NCBI RefSeq assembly: GCF_003318275.1
Contig: NZ_QOCH01000004.1
Location: 1 to 64,000 of the forward strand
Reading direction: 5' to 3'
DNA: 64,000 nt
DNA from: Marinobacter sp. F3R11
GTDB lineage: Bacteria; Pseudomonadota; Gammaproteobacteria; Pseudomonadales; Oleiphilaceae
This document shows, one piece after another, positions 1 to 9,999 of this stretch. Within the stretch, counting starts at the first letter, position 1. Each line of letters opens with the position of its first letter. The translations under genes were made by a program, and so were the position numbers. The notes beneath the pieces were generated by a model. It ran no database searches. It was not told the origin of the DNA and saw only the letters and a list, made by a program, of their open reading frames with translations.

Positions 1-94
1 GCCTTGTCAACCGTTTATTTCGATCTGCTTCAGAAGAGCCTCTTCCAAAACCACCGACATTCACCGGCTGATACTTACTAGTTTCGAGGAGGCT

Positions 95-122
95 ATTCTA
101 CATCGAATCCCATCCCTGTCAA
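95..122 (-). promoter_or_regulatory. Strong sigma-70 promoter, proximal copy, reading leftward
   Basis: Minus strand TTGACA (plus 117-122), a 16-bp spacer and TAGAAT (plus 95-100). The boxes and spacer length are identical to those of the promoter at 226-253, and the -35 box is again preceded by an AACGG run. A further TTGACA preceded by the same kind of sequence sits at plus 5-10, with its -10 box outside the window. Two complete promoters and probably a third are therefore stacked in tandem about 110-130 bp apart, as upstream of stable-RNA operons. Confidence 0.7.
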
Positions 123-225
123 CCGTTATTCAAAGAAACCTGAAAGCATTTTCTTTATAAAATTCAAACGGTTAACCCTATCAAAACACTCCGACATCCC
201 GGGGCGCCCCTCAAGCGAGATGCGC

Positions 226-253
226 ATTCTACAGAGCTGAGCGGAGGTGTCAA
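226..253 (-). promoter_or_regulatory. Strong sigma-70 promoter, distal copy, reading leftward
   Basis: On the minus strand there is a perfect -35 box TTGACA (plus 248-253), a 16-bp spacer, and a -10 box TAGAAT (plus 226-231) followed by GCGC. This combination is typical of rRNA and tRNA operon promoters in Pseudomonas-like bacteria. No gene lies to its left inside the window, so the transcript must leave the window at base 1. It starts about 100 bp beyond the purT stop codon. That it drives an rrn or tRNA operon is inference. Confidence 0.7.
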
Positions 254-344
254 CGGGGTTACGAAACTATTTGCAAATTGTTTCAGCGAACCCTTTCGAA
301 AGCTCCCCCCGCGCCCGGAACCCCACACCCGCTGCTGCAGTTTT

Positions 345-1541
345 TTACAGGTGAACATCAACCGCTCTGGCCGCCGTAACAGCTTTGGTTTTTGCCTCTT
401 CGATGCTAGCCCCCGCAGCCAAAGCAACCCCCATCCGACGTCGGCCCGCAAGCTCGGGTTTACCAAACAGCCTTAGCTGTACATCCTTTTCCGAAAGCGC
501 CACATCCAAACCGGAAAAGGCGACTTCCGAGGAATCACCCTGAGGCAGAATCACAGCGGAGGCTGACGGACCCAGTTGCCGGATAGCAGGAACCGGCAGA
601 CCAAGTATTGCTCTTGCATGCAAAGCGAACTCCGACAAGTCCTGAGAGATCAGCGTAACCAGCCCCGTATCATGAGGCCGGGGAGAAACTTCCGAAAAGT
701 AGACATCATCACCATGGATGAACAGCTCTACCCCATACACCCCATAACCACCCAGATTCTCAGTTATCTTCAGAGCAACTTCACGAGACCGCTCCAGTGC
801 CTTGGCGCTCATTGGCTGTGGCTGCCAGGATTCGCGATAATCACCGTCTTCCTGGCGATGGCCAATGGGCTCGCAAAAACTGACTCCGCCGGAGTGCCTT
901 ACAGTCAGCAAAGTGATCTCATAATCGAACGTCACAAAGCCTTCAACAATGACCCGGCCCCCACCCGCACGGCCACCCGTCTGGGCATACTCCCAGGCAG
1001 CATCAATCTGACCCTCATCCGTAACTGTGCTCTGTCCTTTACCGGAAGAACTCATTACAGGTTTGACAACAACAGGCAAGCCAATGGCATTGATGGCTTC
1101 AACAAACAGCTCTTTAGTATCTACAAACCGATAAGGCGAAGTGCTAAGCCCCAGTTCTTCTGCCGCCAACCGCCGGATTCCTTCCCGGTTCATCGTAAGA
1201 TTTACCGCTCTGGCAGAAGGAATGACCCTATACCCCTCCTGTTCAAGCCGGACGAGCTCTGCAGTCGCTATAGCTTCGATTTCCGGGACAATAAGATCGG
1301 GTTTTTCCAGTTCCACAATATTACGCAGGGCTGTTGCATCCAGCATGTCTATCACATGGCTGCGATGGGCTACCTGCATGGCTGGCGCATTCGGATAACG
1401 ATCCGCAGCGATCACCTCAACACCAAATCGCTGCAACTCAATCGCAACCTCTTTCCCAAGTTCACCTGAACCGCAAAGAAGCACCTTGAAGGCGTTCTTT
1501 TTCAGCGGCGTACCCAACGTAACTTTACCAGCATTATTCAA
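345..1541 (-). CDS. purT: Formate-dependent phosphoribosylglycinamide formyltransferase PurT
   Basis: PurT makes formyl-GAR from GAR, formate and ATP in the third step of purine synthesis, replacing the folate-dependent PurN reaction. The 398-residue length is normal for the family. An N-terminal nucleotide-binding fold with GSGELGK at residues 24-30 is followed by an ATP-grasp domain with [10 protein letters not shown] at 161-170 and the late motif [10 protein letters not shown]. The start used gives about 18 residues before the conserved core. The upstream DUF1289 gene lies 50 bp away on the same strand, so co-transcription is possible. Nothing looks damaged. Confidence 0.95.
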   Translation of the reverse strand: MNNAGKVTLGTPLKKNAFKVLLCGSGELGKEVAIELQRFGVEVIAADRYPNAPAMQVAHRSHVIDMLDATALRNIVELEKPDLIVPEIEAIATAELVRLEQEGYRVIPSARAVNLTMNREGIRRLAAEELGLSTSPYRFVDTKELFVEAINAIGLPVVVKPVMSSSGKGQSTVTDEGQIDAAWEYAQTGGRAGGGRVIVEGFVTFDYEITLLTVRHSGGVSFCEPIGHRQEDGDYRESWQPQPMSAKALERSREVALKITENLGGYGVYGVELFIHGDDVYFSEVSPRPHDTGLVTLISQDLSEFALHARAILGLPVPAIRQLGPSASAVILPQGDSSEVAFSGLDVALSEKDVQLRLFGKPELAGRRRMGVALAAGASIEEAKTKAVTAARAVDVHL

Positions 1542-1591
1542 ATCGAATCCTCCAGCAGGGGCCGATCCCCATCAAAGACGTCCACACTCAT

Positions 1592-1774
1592 TTACAGTGC
1601 AATTTCCTGTTCACGCTCAGCCACTTTCTCAAGTACTGCTTTGCGCTCACCATTGGTCATTGAGGTCCAATGCAGAATCTCATCACTGGTACGCTGACAC
1701 CCTATACATATATCGCGCTCGTCAAGAGCACATATGCTCACACAGGGCGAACGAACCTTATCCTCGATAACCAT
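1592..1774 (-). CDS. DUF1289 family small cysteine-rich protein
   Basis: This is a 60-residue cytoplasmic protein with four cysteines in the pattern CVSIC (C11, C15) and CIGC (C23, C26), which defines DUF1289 and suggests a small metal site. The family motif continues with the EILHWTSMTN segment. The biochemical role is unknown. It lies 12 bp downstream of the carbonic anhydrase gene on the same strand, so the two are probably co-transcribed. A start at 1774 fits the family length. Confidence 0.85.
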   Translation of the reverse strand: MVIEDKVRSPCVSICALDERDICIGCQRTSDEILHWTSMTNGERKAVLEKVAEREQEIAL

Positions 1775-1786
1775 AGCGAATCAGCC

Positions 1787-2314
1787 TCAAATTTTTGCAG
1801 GCTTCAGACCTGCCGCATAACGACCTGCATTCTGAACGTAATGCGCAGCACTCAGCCCAAGGGCCTTCTGCTGCTGCTCAGTCAGTTGTCGCTTCACCTT
1901 TCCTGGCGCCCCCACGACCAGGCTGCCATCAGGAACAACCATTCCTTCAGGAATAAGGGTGTTCGCACCAATAAGGCAATGCTTTCCGATTTTTGCGCCA
2001 TTCAATACAACTGCATTTATGCCAATCAGCGAATAGTCTCCAACCTCACACCCATGCAGCATAGCCTTATGACCAACGGTGACACCCTTACCCAGGGTCA
2101 GAGGCATACCCGGATCTGTATGCAGAACAGAGCCATCCTGAACGTTTGTTTCAGGGCCCACCGTAATAAGCTCGTTATCTCCACGTATCACAACATTGAA
2201 CCAGACACTACTTTGCTCATGAAGAGCTACATTACCGATCACGGTAGCGTTGTCTGCTACATACTGGCTATCGCCGATTAATTCCGGCGCTCGGCCATCA
2301 AGTTCGTACAGCAT
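1787..2314 (-). CDS. Gamma-class carbonic anhydrase family protein (YrdA-like)
   Basis: A 175-residue left-handed beta-helix protein built from hexapeptide repeats. It keeps the three zinc-ligand histidines of the gamma-carbonic anhydrase fold (H65 in VLHTD, H82 and H87 in GHKAMLHGC). The E. coli homologue YrdA binds metal, but its physiological activity is unclear, so CO2 hydration is a family-level guess. The gene lies 12 bp after the CoA pyrophosphatase gene and 12 bp before the DUF1289 gene, in one minus-strand cluster. Confidence 0.9.
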   Translation of the reverse strand: MLYELDGRAPELIGDSQYVADNATVIGNVALHEQSSVWFNVVIRGDNELITVGPETNVQDGSVLHTDPGMPLTLGKGVTVGHKAMLHGCEVGDYSLIGINAVVLNGAKIGKHCLIGANTLIPEGMVVPDGSLVVGAPGKVKRQLTEQQQKALGLSAAHYVQNAGRYAAGLKPAKI

Positions 2315-2326
2315 GAATCTTCCTTA

Positions 2327-2947
2327 CTATGTCCGGGGTTTAAGCAAGTCTATATCGGCATCGTACACAGCATTTAAAAATTCGACCAGAACCACAGCCG
2401 ATAACCCCCAGATCTGATAACGCTCCCAGCGGTAGCAAGGCACATGAATTGTCTGATCCTGAAAAGGAAGCGCATCAGTACGCTCACGCCGATCCTCGAG
2501 GAAAAAGGAAAGGGGAACACGGAACACACTATCAATCTCCCCTGGATTTGGCTCCAGCGGATGCTCCTCTGGCACAACACCAACATAGGGGGTTACGAGG
2601 ATCCCGTAACGCGACATCACCTGACTCAGCGGCGAAATAATTTCCACCTGATCGGGTGGCAATCCGATTTCCTCATGGGTTTCACGCAAAGCCGTCGCAG
2701 CCAGCGACAAATCCCCCGGATCACGTTTTCCTCCGGGGTAAGCAACCTGACCACGATGCGTACTTAAATTTTCCGAACGCAAAGTAAATATCATTTCGGG
2801 ATTACCCGGGTCATCCGTAACCGGCACAAGGATGCCAGCTTCAGGATAGTTGAGGTCGAGCGTCCTCGGTGCATAACCCGTCAAACGCTGAACTAGTAAA
2901 TCACGCAAATCGGAACTCCTGAGCAAATCCGGTGTTGAATGAGACAA
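2327..2947 (-). CDS. nudL: NUDIX CoA pyrophosphatase (NudL-type)
   Basis: This enzyme probably hydrolyses coenzyme A and its derivatives to 3',5'-ADP and phosphopantetheine. The 206-residue protein has the UPF0035 signature LRSENLSTHRGQVAYPGG (about residues 56-73). The NUDIX box follows directly, from G72 to G95 with REtxEEIG, and has the D in place of the first Glu that is usual in this subfamily. The next gene to the right (3005) is divergent and 57 bp away, so both promoters must lie in that gap. Confidence 0.88.
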   Translation of the reverse strand: MSHSTPDLLRSSDLRDLLVQRLTGYAPRTLDLNYPEAGILVPVTDDPGNPEMIFTLRSENLSTHRGQVAYPGGKRDPGDLSLAATALRETHEEIGLPPDQVEIISPLSQVMSRYGILVTPYVGVVPEEHPLEPNPGEIDSVFRVPLSFFLEDRRERTDALPFQDQTIHVPCYRWERYQIWGLSAVVLVEFLNAVYDADIDLLKPRT

Positions 2948-3004
2948 CGACAGCTAGGATCATTAAACTGAACGTTCCATTAATCCAAGTATACGGGGAA
3001 AAAC

Positions 3005-3568
3005 ATGAAGTACTGCAGTTCATGCGGCCATCAGGTTAAACAATGTATCCCCGAAGGCGACAACCGTCACCGTTATGTATGCGTTAACTGCAGCACGATT
3101 CATTATCAGAACCCCCGTATCGTCGCTGGCACAGTGCCGGTCTGGGAAGGCAAGATACTGCTATGCCGCCGCGCAATAGAGCCCCGTTATGGCTACTGGA
3201 CTCTGCCCGCAGGATATATGGAAAACGCCGAAACCACAGTTGAAGCAGCTGAGCGGGAAACTCTGGAAGAGGCGCTCGCCGAAGTACATATTGAGGGGCT
3301 CTATTCTATTATCGATGTTCCCCATATAAATCAGGTACACATGTTCTACCGGGCGACCCTTAAGAGCGGACAGTTTGGTGCCGGTGAGGAATCCCTCGAA
3401 AGTCGCCTTTTTGCTCCGGATGACATCCCGTGGGAGGATATATCCTTCCCTACAGTGCGTAAAACACTGGAGCTGTTTCTGGCGGATATGAAAAAAGACT
3501 TCTTCGACGTTCACGTCAGCGACATCCGGCACCCTATGGCCGCCACCCGGAACAAGGACGACCTATAA
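3005..3568 (+). CDS. NUDIX hydrolase with N-terminal zinc ribbon
   Basis: A 187-residue cytoplasmic hydrolase of nucleoside-diphosphate derivatives; the substrate cannot be read from sequence. The N-terminus holds a zinc ribbon (C4, C7, C26, C29), as in NudC-like NADH pyrophosphatases. The NUDIX box starts at G70 and contains E76 and RETLEEA. The terminal glycine of the classic box is absent, as is common in this ADP-ribose-pyrophosphatase-like group. A ribosome-binding sequence GGGGAAA precedes the ATG. Its last 6 bases overlap the end of the convergent gene at 3563. Confidence 0.88.
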   Translation: MKYCSSCGHQVKQCIPEGDNRHRYVCVNCSTIHYQNPRIVAGTVPVWEGKILLCRRAIEPRYGYWTLPAGYMENAETTVEAAERETLEEALAEVHIEGLYSIIDVPHINQVHMFYRATLKSGQFGAGEESLESRLFAPDDIPWEDISFPTVRKTLELFLADMKKDFFDVHVSDIRHPMAATRNKDDL

Positions 3569-3874
3569 TATTTCCATCCGGTAAACCTCGTAAGCAGGTT
3601 CTTCATAAGGATGAGCCTGCCTGAGGGCGCTAATGGCTTTCCTGATCAGATCATCCGCGCAAACAAGCTCAACCTTGAACTCCTCAACAACCTCAAGCGA
3701 CCCGCTTTCTCCCAGAAAAGGATGACTCCCTTCGAGAGGCCGGAACTGTCCATGTCCACGACACTGCCAGGCACATGAATCATAATCGCCGATGCTTCCG
3801 GCACCCGCATCGAATAGCGCTTGTTTTGTTTTCTCCAGATGGGTCTCGGGAACGAAATAGCATATTTTGTACAT
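3563..3874 (-). CDS. YqfO/NIF3-related small protein
   Basis: A 103-residue protein of the group annotated as YqfO or NGG1-interacting factor (NIF3) related, with a CutA-like alpha/beta fold. The signature features are the start MYKICYFVP, the GAGSIGDYDSC segment and the end HPYEEPAYEV. The role is unknown; related domains are inserted in larger NIF3 proteins and bind metal. A strong ribosome-binding site (CCAGGAGGAAGG on the minus strand) supports the start. It is convergent with the NUDIX gene. Confidence 0.8.
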   Translation of the reverse strand: MYKICYFVPETHLEKTKQALFDAGAGSIGDYDSCAWQCRGHGQFRPLEGSHPFLGESGSLEVVEEFKVELVCADDLIRKAISALRQAHPYEEPAYEVYRMEIL

Positions 3875-4288
3875 AGAACCTTCCTCCTGGCAGGATATTT
3901 TTTGTACAGATTAATAGCTTAGACACTTACCCACAGAATCTGTGGATAACTCTGGGGAAAGTTTTAGGGAACCCCTCTATAAACCCCGTAATTACTGCCC
4001 TCACGTTAAATTGGCGACAAATTCACCCAATATTTTTTTTCTTTATTTTTCAATATGTTAAACGAAAAGATCAAAAAGTGAACCGATATCACATGCATTG
4101 TTCACGGAACACACAAAGAACCTCCCTAAATGTGCATAAACATATTGAGTCAAGTCCTATTTCTGCAATATGACAATTTTTTTTGCTTGAAAAACGCTGA
4201 AAAGCCGGATTGCGGCCATAAAAAAACCGACCATGGAAAGGCACCTTGTAAGGCCAGTCCAAAGTCGGCTTTTCTGATCAGCGCTTGA
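3875..4288. other. Intergenic region with paired DnaA-box-like sites and an AT-rich tract
   Basis: This 414-bp stretch has no credible gene. Near its left end an inverted pair of 9-mers, TTACCCACA (3927-3935) and TGTGGATAA (3941-3949), matches the DnaA box with at most one change. From about 4020 to 4190 the sequence is strongly AT-rich, with several poly-T and poly-A runs. The right end carries the purL terminator. Promoters for the gene at 3563 must also lie here. Confidence 0.6.
4220..4273 (-). terminator. Rho-independent terminator of purL
   Basis: On the minus strand just after the purL stop, AAAGCCGAC (plus 4264-4272) pairs with GTCGGTTTT (plus 4223-4231), including one G-U pair. The stem is extended inside by TGGA/TCCA and GGCCTT/AAGG-GCC pairing, and it ends in a run of T residues. 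It lies about 15 bp past the purL stop. Confidence 0.75.
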
Positions 4289-7200
4289 TCAGCCGAACCA
4301 GCGCCGTGCATTCCTGAACATACGAATCCAGGAGCCATCTTCCTGCCAGTCTTTTGGACGCCAGGAGTGCTGGACAGCCCGGAATACACGCTCAGGGTGT
4401 GGCATCATAATTGTGATACGGCCGTCCTGGGTGGTCGCTCCGGCAATACCATCCTGCGAACCATTCGGGTTGTATGGATAACGAACCGTTGCCTTACCCC
4501 GGTTGTCCACGAAACGAAGGGCTATGCGCTCGCTCTCTGCCAGATCCAGAGCGGACGAACTCCCTGAAAACTCTACCCGCCCCTCTCCATGTGCAACGGC
4601 TATTGGCATGCACGAACCTGCCATACCATCAAGGAACGCAGATGGTGACGGTATCACTTCAACCATTGCAAGCCGTGCCTCAAACTGTTCAGACTGGTTA
4701 CGGACAAATCGCGGCCAGCCTTCGCTGCCGGGAATCAGTTCATGCAGGTTGGACAGCATCTGGCAGCCATTGCAAACACCAAGTGCAAGTGTGTCCTGAC
4801 GATTAAAGAAGGCTGCAAACTGATCGCGTACACGATCGTTGAACAGAATGGACTTTGCCCAGCCTTCACCAGCACCAAGCACATCCCCATATGAGAAGCC
4901 ACCACAGGCGACAAGGCTGTCGAATGCTTCCAGGTTTGCACGCCCGGAAAGCAGGTCGCTCATGTGCACATCGACAGATTCAAAACCAGCCCGGTCAAAT
5001 GCTGCGGCCATCTCAACCTGTCCGTTAACACCCTGCTCACGCAAAACAGCAACCCTGGGGCGGGCGCCTTTATTGATATATGGTGCTGCAATATCTTCGT
5101 TTACGTCGTAGGAGAGCTTTACGTGAAGCCCCGGGTCATCAGCGTCCAGCAGGTTGTCAAACTCTTCGAGTGCACAGTCAGCATTGTCCCTGAGAGACTG
5201 GATCCGGTAGCTGGTTTCAGACCAAAGGCGCTGCAACTCAATTCGCGAGTCATCTATAACCATTGCCCCCTCAAACGTCAGACGAACACGGTCCAGGTCA
5301 TTCAGTGTACCGATAACACTGATGTGATCTCCCAGGCCTGCCGCTGAAAACTGCTGCAGAACAAAGTCAGTATCTTCCCTGCGCACCTGAATGACGGCAC
5401 CCAGTTCTTCATTGAACAGTTCCCGTGCAAACTGGCTGGGTTCATCTGCCAGACCGTCAAGCTTGATGTCAACACCGGTGCGGCCCGCGAAACACATCTC
5501 CGCAAGGGTCACAAACAAACCACCATCCGAGCGGTCATGATAAGCAAGAAGTTTGTTGTCGGAATTCAGGCCCTGGATAACAGCAAAAAACGCTTTCAGG
5601 TCTTCGGGGTCATCAAGATCCGGTGCAACCGCACCAACATTACGGTAGACCTGAGCCAGCGCTGACCCACCCAGGCGATTCTGCCCCGCGGCCAGATCCA
5701 CAAGAATCACATCAGTAACGCCCGCGTCCGTTATAAGCTGCGGCGTAAGGGTCCGAGAAACGTCTGTCACTGGAGCAAAACCACTGATAATCAAGGACAG
5801 CGGCGCAGTAACGCTCTTCTGTTCTCCGTTATCTTCCTCCCACACGGTCTTCATGGACATGGAGTCCTTGCCCACCGGAATTGTGATCCCCAGCTCCGGG
5901 CAGAGCTCCATACCAACCGCTCGCACGGTTTCGTACAGATTTTCATCCTCACCGGGGTGTCCCGCTGCGGACATCCAGTTAGCTGACAGACGAATATCGG
6001 AGAGCTTATCAATGGCGGCAGCCGCCAGATTGGTAATTGCCTCACCCACGGCCATACGCCCGGATGCGGGAGCGTCCACCGTTGCGATCGGTGTACGCTC
6101 ACCCATGGCCATGGCTTCGCCAGTAAGCACATCAAAGGAGCTCGCAGTAACAGCCACATCACTGACTGGTACTTGCCAGGGACCAACCATCTGGTCTCGG
6201 GCAACCAGCCCGGTAATCGTGCGATCACCAATGGTTATCAGGAAGCTCTTTGAGCCTACGGAAGGAAGCCGCAATACTCTGCGGATCGCATCGTTCAGGT
6301 CAATTCTGGAAGAGTCAAACACCGGCTTGGTAAATGATGTTCTGGTAACACTCCGGTGCATGCGTGGAGGCTTGCCAAAGAGTACATCCATTGGCAGATC
6401 AACGGGCTTGTCGCCAAAATAGGAATCGCTCAATTCGAGAACATGAGCTTCTGTTGCATCGCCGATTACCGCATAGGGGCAACGTTCCCGGCGACACAAA
6501 GCATCAAAAACATCCAGGTTCTCGGGAGCAACCGCTATAACATACCGCTCCTGGGACTCATTGCACCAGATTTCCAGTGGCGACATTCCCGGCTCATCAC
6601 TGGGAACATCCCGCAGCTGGAACTTACCACCACGACCACCATCCTTCACCAGTTCCGGCATGGCGTTGGAAAGGCCGCCGGCACCGACATCGTGGATAAA
6701 ACACATGGGATTGTCTTCGCCCATCTGCCAGCAGCGATCAATCACTTCCTGGCACCGGCGCTCCATTTCCGGGTTATCCCGCTGTACAGATGCAAAATCG
6801 AGATTCTCGTTACTGGAACCGGAATCCATAGAGGACGCAGCGCTGCCCCCCAGCCCGATAAGCATGGAAGGGCCACCCAGTACGATGAGTTTGGCACCTA
6901 CCGGTATCTCACCTTTTTCCACATGCTCAGCGCGGATATTGCCGAGACCACCGGCAATCATGATGGGCTTATGGTAACCACGGACTTCATCTCCGGCGGA
7001 ACCGGCAACCCTCTCTTCAAATGTCCGGAAGTAACCGGCTATATTTGGACGACCAAATTCATTATTGAAGGCTGCGGCGCCAATAGGCCCTTCAATCATG
7101 ATATCGAGCGCAGAAGCGATCCGGTCGGGCTTACCGTAATTGATTTCCCATGGTTGCGGGTCTTCAGGCAGATTAAGATTGGATACCGTAAAACCGCAGA

Positions 7201-8194
7201 GCCCTGCTTTCGGCTTGGAGCCGCGGCCGGTAGCACCTTCGTCACGGATTTCCCCGCCAGAGCCAGTTGCAGCACCTGCAGCCGGGGCGATGGCTGTGGG
7301 GTGGTTATGAGTCTCCACCTTCATAAGAATATGAATGTCTTCCTGGTTATAACCGTAAACGCCGGTTTCAGGATCCGGGAAGAACCGGCCTCCGCGGCTG
7401 CCCCGGATAACCGAAGCATTATCCTTATATGCAGACAAAACCCCTTCACTGTTCATTTCGAAAGTATTTCGAATCATTGCAAACAGGGACTTTTCCTGCC
7501 CCTCCCCATCAATATCCCAGGAGGCATTAAATATTTTGTGGCGACAGTGCTCGGAATTTGCCTGCGCAAACATCATCAGCTCAACATCGGTAGGATCCCG
7601 CTCAAGGCTGATAAAGGATTTTACAAGGTAATCTACCTCGTCATCTGCCAGCGCAAGCCCCAGGCGTCTGTTTGCATCCAGCAGGGCTTTTTGCCCCCCG
7701 GACAGAACAGGGACCCGCTCCAGTGGGCGCGGCTCTTCGTGACTGAACAGCAACTGGGCACCGCCCATTTCATGGAAGACTTTCTGTGTCATGCGGTCGT
7801 GTAGCAGTGCAGCTACCTTCTCACGCTGATCCAGGCCGAGTTTCTTGCCCGCCTTGATATAAAAAGCGGTACCACGCTCGATGCGCTGAATCTGGCGCAA
7901 ACCGCAATTACGGGCAATATCGGTTGCCTTGCTGGACCAGGGGGACAGGGTGCCCGGCCGTGGCACAACGAGAAACAGTACCCCGTCAGGCTCCTCACTC
8001 GGCACATCAGGCCCATATGTCAGGAGCCGGTCAAGGATGGCCTGCTCGGAATCGGAAAGCTCGCCCTCCAGATCCACAAAGTGCATGAATTCGGCATAAA
8101 CATGCTCAATCTCCGGCACAATAGCCTGGATTTTTGCATACAGCTTATGAGAGCGGAATGAAGAAAGCGCGGGTGCGCCGCGAAGTTCAAGCAT
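4289..8194 (-). CDS. purL: Phosphoribosylformylglycinamidine synthase PurL (large type)
   Basis: PurL converts FGAR, glutamine and ATP to FGAM in purine synthesis. It is the single-chain, about 1300-residue proteobacterial form. The N-terminal and FGAM-synthase domains contain [13 protein letters not shown] and [15 protein letters not shown]. The C-terminal glutaminase domain has the catalytic Cys in GVCNGCQML (around residue 1140) and PHPERVFR near the end. The start at 8194 gives [13 protein letters not shown] and 1301 residues, matching the usual N-terminus. An in-frame start at 8341 would add 49 residues unlike the family. A terminator follows. Confidence 0.97.
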   Translation of the reverse strand: MLELRGAPALSSFRSHKLYAKIQAIVPEIEHVYAEFMHFVDLEGELSDSEQAILDRLLTYGPDVPSEEPDGVLFLVVPRPGTLSPWSSKATDIARNCGLRQIQRIERGTAFYIKAGKKLGLDQREKVAALLHDRMTQKVFHEMGGAQLLFSHEEPRPLERVPVLSGGQKALLDANRRLGLALADDEVDYLVKSFISLERDPTDVELMMFAQANSEHCRHKIFNASWDIDGEGQEKSLFAMIRNTFEMNSEGVLSAYKDNASVIRGSRGGRFFPDPETGVYGYNQEDIHILMKVETHNHPTAIAPAAGAATGSGGEIRDEGATGRGSKPKAGLCGFTVSNLNLPEDPQPWEINYGKPDRIASALDIMIEGPIGAAAFNNEFGRPNIAGYFRTFEERVAGSAGDEVRGYHKPIMIAGGLGNIRAEHVEKGEIPVGAKLIVLGGPSMLIGLGGSAASSMDSGSSNENLDFASVQRDNPEMERRCQEVIDRCWQMGEDNPMCFIHDVGAGGLSNAMPELVKDGGRGGKFQLRDVPSDEPGMSPLEIWCNESQERYVIAVAPENLDVFDALCRRERCPYAVIGDATEAHVLELSDSYFGDKPVDLPMDVLFGKPPRMHRSVTRTSFTKPVFDSSRIDLNDAIRRVLRLPSVGSKSFLITIGDRTITGLVARDQMVGPWQVPVSDVAVTASSFDVLTGEAMAMGERTPIATVDAPASGRMAVGEAITNLAAAAIDKLSDIRLSANWMSAAGHPGEDENLYETVRAVGMELCPELGITIPVGKDSMSMKTVWEEDNGEQKSVTAPLSLIISGFAPVTDVSRTLTPQLITDAGVTDVILVDLAAGQNRLGGSALAQVYRNVGAVAPDLDDPEDLKAFFAVIQGLNSDNKLLAYHDRSDGGLFVTLAEMCFAGRTGVDIKLDGLADEPSQFARELFNEELGAVIQVRREDTDFVLQQFSAAGLGDHISVIGTLNDLDRVRLTFEGAMVIDDSRIELQRLWSETSYRIQSLRDNADCALEEFDNLLDADDPGLHVKLSYDVNEDIAAPYINKGARPRVAVLREQGVNGQVEMAAAFDRAGFESVDVHMSDLLSGRANLEAFDSLVACGGFSYGDVLGAGEGWAKSILFNDRVRDQFAAFFNRQDTLALGVCNGCQMLSNLHELIPGSEGWPRFVRNQSEQFEARLAMVEVIPSPSAFLDGMAGSCMPIAVAHGEGRVEFSGSSSALDLAESERIALRFVDNRGKATVRYPYNPNGSQDGIAGATTQDGRITIMMPHPERVFRAVQHSWRPKDWQEDGSWIRMFRNARRWFG

Positions 8195-8472
8195 GATATC
8201 AACCTGTATCGCGCGAAACGGGGAAGTCCGGGTGCATTCTGAGAAGGCGCACATCATACTTGAAAGCGGTGCCGGGATACAGCACGGAAACATTATTCCC
8301 CAAGTATACAATTGACATTGTTTTGCATGATTATTGATCAACTTTATTGACCCCCCATGCTGCAGCAGGGATCATTAGGCCGTGGACATGGAAGCCACGC
8401 CCGAAAGACACCGGATGCAGCCAGCCTATTTTCGCGCATCCCGATGATTTAGCGGTAACGGAGATCAGGGAC

Positions 8473-9996
8473 TTGCCCAGAATTCTTACTGCATACGACG
8501 CAGCGAAAACATACATATCAGTCCTCGTCTGCGCGTTGGTTCTGCTGACCGTCACGGGGTGCAGCCAACCGAGCACGTTGCAGGAAATCCGCAACGAGGG
8601 TGTACTGCACGTTATTACCCGGGTTGCTCCTTCTATATATTATGAGGGGCGCGACGGGCCAACCGGCTATGATTACGAGCTGGCCAAGCTCTTTGCGGAA
8701 GAGCTTGGCGTTGAGCTCAGGTTGAGAGTCGCGGAAGACAATACGGAAGTACTCTCAGTGCTTTCAAAAAATTTCGCACACATCGGGCTGGCCGGCCTTT
8801 CTGCACAGCCGTTGTTTGAAAACCAGTACAAGACACTTCCCGCCGGTATCGAAGCCCAGTCTGTCGTTGTTTATAACCGCGATGCAGATCGCCCGGAGAC
8901 ACTTTCCGACCTGGCCGGCAAAACCCTGCATCTGGTTTCTGACAGTAACCACGAATACCAGCTGGAAGCCCACGCAGGCGTGGCGCCAGACATCTCCTGG
9001 GAGGTCCACCATGGACTGGATGCTGCCGGCATTCTTGCCCGGGTGGAAACAGGAGAACTCTCATATGCCGTTGTCTCCTCCAATGAACTCAAGCTTAACC
9101 ACGTATTTTTTCCTCAGGTAAAGCAGGGATTCACCCTCGGTGAGCCCAAGGAACTGACATGGCTTTTCCCATCGAGCCAGGACGCCTCGCTCATCACCGC
9201 GGCAAAAGCATTTATGGCGAAGATGGAGGCAGATGGCACTATCGCCCAGCTTTCAGAGCGCTTTTATGGCCATCTGGATCACCTGAACTACGTGGGCGCC
9301 CGAACCTTCATGCACCATGTAGAAAACCGGCTACCCACCTATAAGGCGCTGTTCAAGGATCACGCTTCCATGTTCAATATGGACTGGCGCTTGCTTGCAG
9401 CTATCGGCTATCAGGAATCACACTGGCGCCCCAATGCGGTTTCACCAACCGGTGTTCGTGGATTGATGATGCTGACACGCAATACAGCCGATTACATCGG
9501 CATCAACAACCGCCTGGATGCAGACGAGAGCATTGAAGGTGGAGCCAAGTACTTCCGTATGGTTCACGAAAGGATTCCCGAGCATATTGCCGAGCCAGAT
9601 CGCACCTGGTTCGCACTGGCCTCCTATAACGTGGGGTTTGGGCACCTTGAGGACGCCCGCCGGCTTACAGAAAGCGCAGGTAAAAACCCTGACCGCTGGA
9701 TGGATGTAAAAGAGTTTCTGCCTCTGCTCTCGCAGAAAGAGTGGTACAAAAAAACCCGCTTCGGTTATGCCCGGGGCCACGAGCCGGTTCTCTATGTGCA
9801 GAATATTCGCCGTTACTATGATGTACTCGCCCGAATGACCAAGCCGACAGAGGACATTGACACCTCCACAGACTCACAGTTTGTCGGATTAGAACCCAAC
9901 CCTGACGGACACTCTCGGGCCGAAGCCTCCGATGAAGAGCCGGATATGCGAGCCAGCCTTCCTCCCGAGCTTGGGATGATACCGCCAACTCTCTGA
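8473..9996 (+). CDS. mltF: Membrane-bound lytic murein transglycosylase F (lipoprotein)
   Basis: MltF cleaves the glycan strands of peptidoglycan, releasing anhydromuropeptides at the inner face of the outer membrane. Starting at the TTG at 8473 the product is 507 residues, with a signal peptide ending in the lipobox VTGC (Cys30). A solute-binding (SBP_bac_3) domain comes next, and then a C-terminal SLT domain with the catalytic Glu in GYQESHWRPNAVSPTGVRG. GGAG lies about 9 bp before this TTG. A TTG at 8347 is also in frame but adds 42 residues ahead of the signal peptide. It diverges from purL and converges on recX. Confidence 0.9.
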   Translation: MPRILTAYDAAKTYISVLVCALVLLTVTGCSQPSTLQEIRNEGVLHVITRVAPSIYYEGRDGPTGYDYELAKLFAEELGVELRLRVAEDNTEVLSVLSKNFAHIGLAGLSAQPLFENQYKTLPAGIEAQSVVVYNRDADRPETLSDLAGKTLHLVSDSNHEYQLEAHAGVAPDISWEVHHGLDAAGILARVETGELSYAVVSSNELKLNHVFFPQVKQGFTLGEPKELTWLFPSSQDASLITAAKAFMAKMEADGTIAQLSERFYGHLDHLNYVGARTFMHHVENRLPTYKALFKDHASMFNMDWRLLAAIGYQESHWRPNAVSPTGVRGLMMLTRNTADYIGINNRLDADESIEGGAKYFRMVHERIPEHIAEPDRTWFALASYNVGFGHLEDARRLTESAGKNPDRWMDVKEFLPLLSQKEWYKKTRFGYARGHEPVLYVQNIRRYYDVLARMTKPTEDIDTSTDSQFVGLEPNPDGHSRAEASDEEPDMRASLPPELGMIPPTL

Positions 9997-9999
9997 CAC

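Noticed and set aside
576..1469. Long plus-strand frames opposite purT
   Set aside because: Shadows of purT in other frames, rich in His, Arg and Tyr without any motif.
3875..4190. Possible replication origin at the AT-rich tract
   Set aside because: Only two DnaA-like boxes and no dnaA, dnaN, gidA or parAB genes nearby.
6356..7804. A 482-residue open frame on the plus strand inside purL
   Set aside because: It is the antisense shadow of the conserved PurL coding sequence, with low-complexity, non-protein-like composition and no ribosome-binding site.
8195..8341. Extended purL N-terminus from an ATG at 8341
   Set aside because: The extra 49 residues are Cys- and Pro-rich and unlike the family; [13 protein letters not shown] at 8194 matches the normal start.
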